From positions 1-64,000 of the forward strand of contig NZ_LBCQ02000005.1 of NCBI RefSeq assembly GCF_001014615.2: a stretch of 64,000 bases of DNA, written 5' to 3'. The position numbers and the translations under genes were made by a program. Below the pieces are notes generated by a model that was not told the DNA's origin, did no database searches, and saw only the letters and a list, made by a program, of their open reading frames with translations. Positions 42,294 to 49,494 of the stretch are shown here, piece by piece; within the stretch, counting starts at the first letter, position 1, and each line of letters starts with the position of its first letter. This DNA comes from Aquamicrobium sp. LC103. GTDB lineage: Bacteria > Pseudomonadota > Alphaproteobacteria > Rhizobiales > Rhizobiaceae.

Positions 42294-43771
42294 GTGCTCG
42301 TGCTCCCATCAAGGCGATTGAGAAGGCGGAAATCCGCAAGCGTTCGCAGCCCGCGGAGGAAGCCGTCATGGATGAAATCGACGTCCTCGTCGGAATGGGC
42401 GGTCGACAGGAAACCGCCGCGATCGCCGACCCTGAGGTGGATGCCGTTGCTCAAGAGAAGCAGTGACAGGAGAGCGAGCGTCTTCGGCGAGATAGCGCTG
42501 CGGCTCGCCGCGATCGCGAAGAACGAACCGAAGGAGGTGAACGCGATCGGCAGGGACTCCGCCTCGACCGACCGGTTGAGACGCTCGACCAGCGCATCGG
42601 TTCTGGCGTTCAGTTCCTGCTGGAGCGAGGGGCCGCGCTCCAGGAGATGCAGAGCGCTCGCGCGGGCGGCGGCAAGCGCGAGGGGGTGGCGGCAGAAGGT
42701 ACCGGCGAAGAAAGTGGTCGCGACTGCCTCGTCGCGCCTTTCGCCGTCAAGCAGTGCGCCTCCATCGACATGCTGCATCCAGCGGCTGCGGCCGGCGATC
42801 AGCGAGAGGGGCATGCCGCCCCCGGCGATCTTGCTGTATGTGGCAAGATCGGCCTCGACGCCGAAATGCTCCTGTGCCCCGCCGGGGGCCACGCGGAAGC
42901 CGGTTATCATCTCGTCGAAGATCAGTGCCGCGCCGCTTTTCTCCGTGATCTCGCGAAGGGCATGGAGAAATTCGCGCGGCTGCAGTTCGGGAACCCGGCT
43001 CTGCACCGGCTCGACCAGAACCGCCGCCAGTCGCGATGCCTTGCGCCGCAGAACGTCCAGCGATTTGGGGTTGCCGTAGTCGAGATAGATGACGTCGCCG
43101 ACGGTATTGCGCGGGATACCCGGAAAACCCGGCTCGCCGCTGGTGAACATCATCTTTTCGAGCAGAGGCCGCAAAGTGGCCAGCGCGCCCGACTCGGCGC
43201 GGGCGATCGCGCCGCGCCTTATATATTCCAGACGCCGGGCGCGACCCAGCATCTGGTCATTGTGGCCGTGATAGGAGTTGGTGAATACCGCAATGCGATC
43301 GCGTCCGGTCGCGGCGCGCGCGATGCGGATCGCGGCCGCCACCGCTTCGCTGCCGGTATTGCTGAACGTCACGCGATCCATGCCGGTGAGCCGGCAAAAC
43401 AGCTCGGCCGTCTCACCGGCGAGTGCCGATTGCGGCCCGACGGGAAAGCCTCCGGCGAGACGCTTTTCAATTTCGGTGCGGATGAACGCCGGATTGTGCC
43501 CGAACAGCGCCGAGCCGAGTCCCATCAAAATATCGACATAGCGCCGCCCGTCAACATCGTGGAGATACGCGCCCTCGGCCCGCTCGGCGACGATCGGATA
43601 GAAAGCTTCCTTGAACTCGCGAGAGTAGGGCAGCGAAACCGCGCTCTTGTCCGCAAGGAACTGGCGGTTCCGAATGCTAGTGTGCTTCGACGCGGCTGTG
43701 AGCCGGTTGAACTCGGCGATGATGGTCGCGGCCGGATCAACATCGGACGGCAGGTGAGACGGTGCGTTCAT
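42290..43771 (-). CDS. Class III PLP aminotransferase (glutamate-1-semialdehyde aminomutase-like)
   Basis: A 493-residue fold-type I PLP enzyme. VTFSNTGSEAVAAAIRIARA binds the cofactor phosphate, IFDEMITGF carries the PLP-ring Asp, and TYSKIAGGGMPL holds the Schiff-base Lys. Such GSA-type aminotransferases occur in NRPS/PKS systems, where they convert a carrier-bound beta-ketone to a beta-amine (mycosubtilin, microcystin). Here two substrates are possible: a PKS beta-ketone, since the KR is degenerate, or the aldehyde freed by the C-A-T-R protein. The ATG at 43771 overlaps the methyltransferase stop; the frame upstream of it is a shadow. Confidence 0.92.
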   Translation of the reverse strand: MNAPSHLPSDVDPAATIIAEFNRLTAASKHTSIRNRQFLADKSAVSLPYSREFKEAFYPIVAERAEGAYLHDVDGRRYVDILMGLGSALFGHNPAFIRTEIEKRLAGGFPVGPQSALAGETAELFCRLTGMDRVTFSNTGSEAVAAAIRIARAATGRDRIAVFTNSYHGHNDQMLGRARRLEYIRRGAIARAESGALATLRPLLEKMMFTSGEPGFPGIPRNTVGDVIYLDYGNPKSLDVLRRKASRLAAVLVEPVQSRVPELQPREFLHALREITEKSGAALIFDEMITGFRVAPGGAQEHFGVEADLATYSKIAGGGMPLSLIAGRSRWMQHVDGGALLDGERRDEAVATTFFAGTFCRHPLALAAARASALHLLERGPSLQQELNARTDALVERLNRSVEAESLPIAFTSFGSFFAIAASRSAISPKTLALLSLLLLSNGIHLRVGDRGGFLSTAHSDEDVDFIHDGFLRGLRTLADFRLLNRLDGSTST

Positions 43772-44658
43772 GCGGCGGTCTCCGTTTTTTGCCTGGGATC
43801 CGCGTGGCCGGCATCCGCCAGCTTGCGGCACACGAAATATGCGGAATGGTTGTCATCCAGCGGGTCACCGGCGATGGTGGCGAACTCGGCGTCGAAGCCG
43901 AGCCTGCGAAGGAGATCGCGGACTGCTTCGACGTCGTGGCCATGCACCGGATAGGCGGTGGCGCGGTGTTCCCATTCCGGCTGGAATCGTGAAAAGCGGG
44001 CGAGCAGGCCAAGTTTCAGGCGCGAAGCCCTGCGTTTCGATGCCAGTCTCGCGATGAATGCCTTCAGCGGTGTGCGAGTTGCATCCGCGGGGCGGCGGAA
44101 TATGTCGACCGTGAAGGTGCCCTGTGCCGCGTCCGCGTCGTACTGCGGCGTGATCAGCCAGGCATGATCGTCTTTAATTTCGCCCTCGGCGGCCTGGCCG
44201 CGCCAGTAACGCTTCATCTGGGCGGGGTGGTTGATGTCAAAAACGAACACGCCGCCGTCGTGCAGAACGTTGCGCACGCAGGCGAATACGCGCTCGAGAT
44301 CGGCGAGGCCGGATATGTGGTTGAGCGACGCGCTGGTCGAGAGAACGCCGTCAAACGCCTCATCGGAGCGGAAATCCCTGGCGTCGGCCTGCATGTAGCT
44401 GGCTTCCGGCGCGTTCTCGCGCGCGAAACGGAGCATGCCCGCCGATCCGTCGAGGCCCGTCACCTGATAACCGCGCTGCAACAACGGAGCGATGAGCTGT
44501 CCGGTGCCGCAACAGAGATCGAGCACCCGCCCGCCGACCGGAAGGGTGGGCAGGAAGGCGCGTTCCAGGAACGCCATTTTCTCGCGCCCGTACTCCAGTC
44601 CGAGAGTCTGGTTGTAGAGCCATGCCCAGTCGTCATAGTCGCTTTGCTGATCAGTCAT
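43768..44658 (-). CDS. Class I SAM-dependent methyltransferase
   Basis: A 296-residue methyltransferase with motif I VLDLCCGTGQL, motif II GLDGSAGML and the adenine-binding ADARDF. The architecture suits N- or O-methylation of a small molecule. There is no C-methyltransferase or carrier-domain signature. It sits between the C-A-T-R NRPS and the aminotransferase, each joined by ATGA, so it likely tailors the terminal residue released by that NRPS. Sequential N-methylation of an amine is plausible if the cluster makes a Dmaq-like end group. Confidence 0.9.
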   Translation of the reverse strand: MTDQQSDYDDWAWLYNQTLGLEYGREKMAFLERAFLPTLPVGGRVLDLCCGTGQLIAPLLQRGYQVTGLDGSAGMLRFARENAPEASYMQADARDFRSDEAFDGVLSTSASLNHISGLADLERVFACVRNVLHDGGVFVFDINHPAQMKRYWRGQAAEGEIKDDHAWLITPQYDADAAQGTFTVDIFRRPADATRTPLKAFIARLASKRRASRLKLGLLARFSRFQPEWEHRATAYPVHGHDVEAVRDLLRRLGFDAEFATIAGDPLDDNHSAYFVCRKLADAGHADPRQKTETAA

Positions 44659-47600
44659 GATTGGTCCCCGACGACTTCGCGGTGGAGGGCGTTGGCGGCC
44701 GAAAAGGCGCGCAGATATGTCCGTAGCAGCGCGGCGTCGAGCGCCGGCTCGGCAAAGGGCGCGTCGGCAAGCGCCGCCTGCGCCTGGCCGCGGTCATAGC
44801 CGCGCCGCATGGACGGCCGGTCTCCGCCGCCCGTCTCGAACAGGCCGACCAGCGGAAAGAGCGGATGATCCGGCTTGCCTTTCGCTATGGCGGCGAGGTC
44901 GCGTCGCCATTCGTCGACAGCGATGCGGCGGACAAACATGCCTTCCGCATCGCAGGCTTCGAACAGAACATCGGAGGAGACGGGCCGCGAATGTGTAAGA
45001 TGGAACGTCCGGCCGAGTGTTTCCGGCTTGCGAGCGATGTGGACGATCGCTTTGGCGACATAGTCGACCGGCAGCATGCCGAGTTGGGCCAGTCGATCGG
45101 GAGCCGTACCCGACCACAGGAAACCCTGCATGAGGCGGCATAGAATGTCTGCTTTGTTGAAATGGCCGGTGCGGCTGTCACCGCTGATCGAGCCCGGTCG
45201 ATAGATGCTGGCCGGCAGACCGCGGCGGGCGGCCTCCGCGACGAGATGTTCGGCCACCCATTTGCTGAGATTGTAGCCTCCCGCGGGCGCGGCCAAGGTT
45301 CGGATGTCGTCGATTTCCCGGAAGGCCGTCCGCTCGTCGTCTCGCGAATGCAGGACGCTCAGCGAGGAAACGTGATGCAGCGGTCGGCCGGAGCCTGCCA
45401 GTGCGAGGCGGATGATCTCGCGCGTGCCTTCGACATTGGCCGCCCTCAGCCGCTCATAGGGAGAAAGATGATGTACCTCGGCCCCGTTGTGGACGATGGC
45501 GTCGAGCTCGCTTTCGAGTTTCGCGCGAAATGCTGCGTCGATGCCGAGACCCGGCTTCGCCAGATCGCCGGCAACGGTGCGCAGACGCAGGGAAAGGTCA
45601 CGCTCGTCGAACCCGTCTTGCGCCAGCGCGTCGCGCAGGCGGTTCAGTGCGTCCTCGTTTCGCAACAGGCAATAGACCGTGCAGTCTGGATCAGCGAGAA
45701 GTTCGCGTAGCAGATAGCCGCCGAGAAAGCCGGTCGCCCCGGTGAGTAGAACCTTCCGGATACGATCGCGGGTGGGAATCGGGGCGGCGGGCGAAAGCGC
45801 GGCTTCGAGAGTGGTGTCGGCCTGCCATACGGCATTGGCCGGCTGGCCGGTTTCCGGGTGCTTCGCCCGGCGAGCCAGGGCTGCTACGGTCGGGGCCTCG
45901 AAGACATCACGCACTTTCAGCGTCACGCCGGATTGCTCCTGGGCGACGGCGACGAGTCGCGTCGCGAGGAGCGAATGGCCGCCGGCCTCGAAGAAATCAT
46001 CCTCGGCGGAGACGGCCTCGAGGCCGAGCACGGCGCGGAAGGCCGCCGCGATCGCTTCTTCCATTCCGCCTTCGGGAGCGCGGCCGGTGCGGCGCGTGCG
46101 AAAGTCGGGGCTCGGCAAGGCGTTGAGATCCGTTTTGCCGTTCACCGTCAACGGCAAGGCGTCGATCCAGACGATCGCATCCGGTACGAGGAAACGAGGC
46201 AGGTGTTGAGCCATCCAGTCGCGCAGCGCGCCGGCGGAAGCATGTTCGGACATGGTGGGAACGGCGTAGGCGACGAGGCGCTTGTCGCCGGGACCTGCCT
46301 CGCGCGCGGTGGCGACGACCGAAGCGACATCCGGATGGGCGGAGAGCGCCGCCTCCACCTCGCCAAGCTCGATGCGGTATCCGCGCACCTTCACCTGGTC
46401 GTCGATACGGCCGAGTATTCTGATGCGGCCGTCCGGCAACTGGCAGGCGCGGTCGCCGGTGCGATAGAGCAGCGGGGCGCCGTTATCGTGATCGAACGGG
46501 TTTGGAAGGAACCGCTCGGCGGTCAGTCCGGGCCGGCCGTGATAACCCCGCGCCAGTCCGTGCCCTCCGATGTAGAGCTCACCGGGAACACCCGTCGGCA
46601 ACGGCTCCATCGCTTCGTCGAGGACATGGAGTTGCTTGTTCGCCGACGGCCGTACCGTGGCATCCATGGGGTGGCCGTTGCCGCACGCGACCATGCTTGC
46701 GTTGACGGTCGTTTCTGTCGGGCCATAGGCGTTGATGAAGAGGCGCCCCGCGCTCCAGCGCTGAATCAGCTCGGCGGATGGCGCCTCGCCGCCAACCAGC
46801 ACCATGCGCAGGTCGGGAAACTCGCCGGCCGGCATGGCGAGCAGGGCGGAAGGTGTCATCGTGACATGGGTGACACGGCGGTCGCGCAAAAGGTTCGCGA
46901 GACGCGGGCCGGGCAGAAGGTCGGCGCTCGGCGCGAGAAGAAGCGACGCGCCGGCCGCGAGGCTCATCACCAGCTCTGGAATGGATGCGTCGAAGCTGAA
47001 GCTGAAGAATTGCAGGACGCAATCGCCCGGCCGGACGTCGCAGGTGCGGATCTTGTCCGCAGTCAGATTGACGAGGCCGCCATGCTCCACCAGCACGCCC
47101 TTCGGCCGCCCGGTCGAGCCCGAGGTGTAGATCGTGTAGGCCAGATGGCGCGGATGGGTCAGGCAGGGCGGGTTCTCGTCCGGCGTATCGGCGGGCCAGC
47201 CGGTATCAAGATCGAGACGGGCGAAACCTTGCGGGAGAGCCACGCCGCTGGACGTCAGCACCAGCCGCGCTCCTGCATCCTCGACCATGTAGGTGAGCCG
47301 CTCTGCCGGATAGTCGAGATCGAGCGGCAGGTAGGCGGCGCCGGCCTTCAGCACGGCCAACCATGCAGCGATCATGTCCGGCCCGCGCGCCAGCGCGATG
47401 CCCACGACGCTTTCCGGGCCAACGCCCTGCGCCCTGAGATGTGCCGCCAGACGGTTTGCCCGCCGGTTCAGCGCGCCATAGGTCTCCTCTGTGACGGCGT
47501 CGCCCTCGACGTGGATCAGCGCAACCGCATCCGGGGTCTCCGCCGAGCGCTTTTCGAACGAACGGTGGAAGAACTCCGTCTCGTCATAGGGGGCAGCCGT

Positions 47601-49169
47601 TTCGTTCCATTTGCGAAGTTGGCGATCTCGCGCCGCCGAGGTGAGCAATGGCAAGGTTGCAACGGGCGCTTCCGGATCAGCGGCGATGGCTTCCAGCAGG
47701 GCGAGGAAATGCTCGGTCAGAGCCTCGATCGTGACAGAATTGAACAGCGCCGCCGCATATTCGATCGTTCCCGATATGGCGTCGCCAGTCTCGCGAAGAT
47801 CCATGCTCAGATCGTGCTTGGCGACGCCGCCCGGGACGGGAAGCCACTCCAAGTCGAGATCCGGCAGGGAAACCTTGTCCTGACGCGCGCGGTCGAGCTG
47901 GAACTTGAGCTGGAACAGGGGGCTTGCGCTGGGATCGCGAGCGGCCTGGAGCTCGTCGACCAACCGCTCGAACGGCATGTCCTGATGTTGCAGGACGTCC
48001 ATGAGGCTTGCGTGTGTTGCGCGCAGATTGGCGTTGAAACCGTTTGCGCGATCGACATGCGAGCGAACGGGGAGCGGGTTGACGAAAAGACCGACGAGAT
48101 TCTCGAACTCGCTCATGCCACGATTGGCGACCGGCGTGCCGACGATCAGGTCGGCCTGCCCGGTATAGCGATGCACGAGAATATTGAACGCCGTGAAGAG
48201 CGCACCGAAAAGCGTGGTCCCCTGACCGCGCGCGATTTTCTTCAGGCGCGCGACGAGTGGAGCGGCGATCTCGAAACGATGATGCGCGCCCGAGTGGTCT
48301 TGCGTGGGCGGGCGTGGACGATCCGTCGGAAGCTGTGTGACGGGCAGCGGCGTGCCGAGATGCCCGCGCCAGAAAGACAGCGCGTGTTCGAGAGACGCGC
48401 CCTGGAGGCGCTCGCGCTGCCAGCGCGCGAAATCTCCATACTGCACGGGCAGAGGCGCCAGCGCGGACTTCGTTCCTTTCACCGCGTCGCGATAGAAGGT
48501 CGCGAAATCCCTGGTGAGCACGTCGACGGACCATGCGTCCGTCGCGACGTGATGGAGCGTGAAAATGAGCAGATGCCGGTCCGCTCCGAGCCGCACGACC
48601 GCCAGCCGCACCGGCAGTTCCCGTGACAAATCGAAGGGACGGCGCATCTCCTTGCCGACGAGGTCCTGGATCGTTTCGGATGGAGATGCGTGGTCAATCA
48701 CGCGCACGGGGGCGGCGGCGGAGGGCAGGATCTCCTGATATGGTTCGCCATCTTTCTCGCGGATCAGCGTGCGCAGGATCGAGTGACGCGCGATAACGGC
48801 GTCAAGTGCGACTTTCAGAGCGTTCATGTTGAGCTTGCCGCGCGCGTCGAGCACGACCGGCAGGGCATGGAGACCGGGTTCCGCGCCCAACTTCTCCATG
48901 AACCATAGCCGCTGCTGCGCGAAGGACAGCTGGCCGGGTCGATCAGGCTCGGCTGCATGCCGTTCCGCGCGTTGGGGTGATGCGGCTCCGTCGAAGAAAG
49001 CGAGAATGTCCGTCTTGCGAGCTCTTATCGAAGCAGTCAGCTCAGGTGTCAGCGAACCGTCCGGCCCTGTGCACCGCAAGCGGCCATCATCGACCCAGAG
49101 GCGGATGTCCTGCCGCGAAAGGTCGGCGAGCAGCCGTTCTATGGAGACCACCGCCGTCACGCCGTCCAT
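44655..49169 (-). CDS. NRPS, TubC-type docking domain-C-A-T-thioester reductase
   Basis: A ~1504-residue releasing synthetase and first gene of the minus operon. N-terminal ~50 residues (IERLLADLSRQDIRLWVDDG) match the TubC docking domain that receives chains from a partner protein. C domain: HHVATDA. The A-domain code reads D-A-P-T-L-G-A-V-N-K. It shares D, A, T, A and V positions with Phe/Tyr codes, so an aromatic residue is possible, but I cannot assign it. T: GGHSL (Ser1066). The C-terminal ~400 residues form a reductase (LLTGATGFLGGYLL, Rossmann; YNLSK catalytic pair) that releases the chain as aldehyde or alcohol with NADPH. The start is uncertain: ATG 49169 is used; GTG 49160 has a better-spaced AAGGA and ATG 49199 is also in frame. 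Confidence 0.93.
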   Translation of the reverse strand: MDGVTAVVSIERLLADLSRQDIRLWVDDGRLRCTGPDGSLTPELTASIRARKTDILAFFDGAASPQRAERHAAEPDRPGQLSFAQQRLWFMEKLGAEPGLHALPVVLDARGKLNMNALKVALDAVIARHSILRTLIREKDGEPYQEILPSAAAPVRVIDHASPSETIQDLVGKEMRRPFDLSRELPVRLAVVRLGADRHLLIFTLHHVATDAWSVDVLTRDFATFYRDAVKGTKSALAPLPVQYGDFARWQRERLQGASLEHALSFWRGHLGTPLPVTQLPTDRPRPPTQDHSGAHHRFEIAAPLVARLKKIARGQGTTLFGALFTAFNILVHRYTGQADLIVGTPVANRGMSEFENLVGLFVNPLPVRSHVDRANGFNANLRATHASLMDVLQHQDMPFERLVDELQAARDPSASPLFQLKFQLDRARQDKVSLPDLDLEWLPVPGGVAKHDLSMDLRETGDAISGTIEYAAALFNSVTIEALTEHFLALLEAIAADPEAPVATLPLLTSAARDRQLRKWNETAAPYDETEFFHRSFEKRSAETPDAVALIHVEGDAVTEETYGALNRRANRLAAHLRAQGVGPESVVGIALARGPDMIAAWLAVLKAGAAYLPLDLDYPAERLTYMVEDAGARLVLTSSGVALPQGFARLDLDTGWPADTPDENPPCLTHPRHLAYTIYTSGSTGRPKGVLVEHGGLVNLTADKIRTCDVRPGDCVLQFFSFSFDASIPELVMSLAAGASLLLAPSADLLPGPRLANLLRDRRVTHVTMTPSALLAMPAGEFPDLRMVLVGGEAPSAELIQRWSAGRLFINAYGPTETTVNASMVACGNGHPMDATVRPSANKQLHVLDEAMEPLPTGVPGELYIGGHGLARGYHGRPGLTAERFLPNPFDHDNGAPLLYRTGDRACQLPDGRIRILGRIDDQVKVRGYRIELGEVEAALSAHPDVASVVATAREAGPGDKRLVAYAVPTMSEHASAGALRDWMAQHLPRFLVPDAIVWIDALPLTVNGKTDLNALPSPDFRTRRTGRAPEGGMEEAIAAAFRAVLGLEAVSAEDDFFEAGGHSLLATRLVAVAQEQSGVTLKVRDVFEAPTVAALARRAKHPETGQPANAVWQADTTLEAALSPAAPIPTRDRIRKVLLTGATGFLGGYLLRELLADPDCTVYCLLRNEDALNRLRDALAQDGFDERDLSLRLRTVAGDLAKPGLGIDAAFRAKLESELDAIVHNGAEVHHLSPYERLRAANVEGTREIIRLALAGSGRPLHHVSSLSVLHSRDDERTAFREIDDIRTLAAPAGGYNLSKWVAEHLVAEAARRGLPASIYRPGSISGDSRTGHFNKADILCRLMQGFLWSGTAPDRLAQLGMLPVDYVAKAIVHIARKPETLGRTFHLTHSRPVSSDVLFEACDAEGMFVRRIAVDEWRRDLAAIAKGKPDHPLFPLVGLFETGGGDRPSMRRGYDRGQAQAALADAPFAEPALDAALLRTYLRAFSAANALHREVVGDQS

Positions 49170-49277
49170 CCTTTGCGACCGCCGCCGCCCAAGCGCCATT
49201 CCATGGCCGGAATTTTCGCGGTTCGGGCACGGTCGCAAGGGTTACCCGTGATCGGCGGGCGCTCACGAAATACATCC

Positions 49278-49294
49278 AAACGTTGTAATCGTTT
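49278..49294. promoter_or_regulatory. Inverted repeat AAACG-N7-CGTTT, putative regulator site
   Basis: A 17-bp interrupted palindrome lies about 110 bp upstream of the C-A-T-R start, in the AT-rich part of the divergent promoter. No candidate binding protein is encoded nearby. Confidence 0.35.
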
Positions 49295-49332
49295 CTGTCG
49301 CATCGGGCAGCGAAAAATTCTCATCCGTAAAG

Positions 49333-49359
49333 TTGACTATTTGAATCATGAATTATAAG
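49333..49359 (+). promoter_or_regulatory. Candidate promoter of the FAAL operon
   Basis: TTGACT (49333-49338) and TATAAG (49354-49359) with a 15-bp spacer, about 135 bp before the FAAL start. The spacer is short of the usual 17 bp, so strength is uncertain. Confidence 0.45.
49334..49348. promoter_or_regulatory. Putative iron-responsive operator (TGA-N9-TCA, RirA type)
   Basis: TGACTATTTGAATCA is TGA, nine bases, then TCA. This is the consensus I know for the iron-responsive operator bound by RirA in Rhizobiales. It overlaps the TTGACT of a candidate plus-strand -35 box, so occupancy would block transcription under iron-replete conditions. The motif has only six fixed bases and could occur by chance in a region of this length. 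Its place in the single promoter region of a siderophore-like cluster is what makes it credible. Confidence 0.55.
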
Positions 49360-49494
49360 CAAGGGGAAATCGGAAGGGCTCATGTTATTTTTCGTGGAGT
49401 CGATGCGGCACATGCATGCTTGTTTCCCGACCGTGGCTGCGCCTCGCGGAAGTGTCCAAGTCGCGTGCTCGCCAATGCTGAATGAAGGTGCTGA

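Larger units (their letters stand above)
49170..49494. other. Divergent promoter region of the two biosynthetic operons
   Basis: About 325 bp separate the minus and plus operons. The left part (49200-49260) is GC-rich; 49261-49410 is markedly AT-rich and contains the iron-box-like repeat, a candidate promoter and a second inverted repeat, listed separately. I saw no gene or small RNA signature in it. A GAAGG stands nine nt before the FAAL start. Confidence 0.75.

Noticed and set aside
45858-48626. 922-codon plus-strand open frame antisense to the C-A-T-R gene
   Set aside because: Shadow of the minus-strand coding frame; no domains, no ribosome site.
49260-49370. Possible Fur or Irr box in the divergent promoter
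   Set aside because: I could not find a sequence close to the Fur 19-bp or Irr ICE consensus; only TGA-N9-TCA was convincing.
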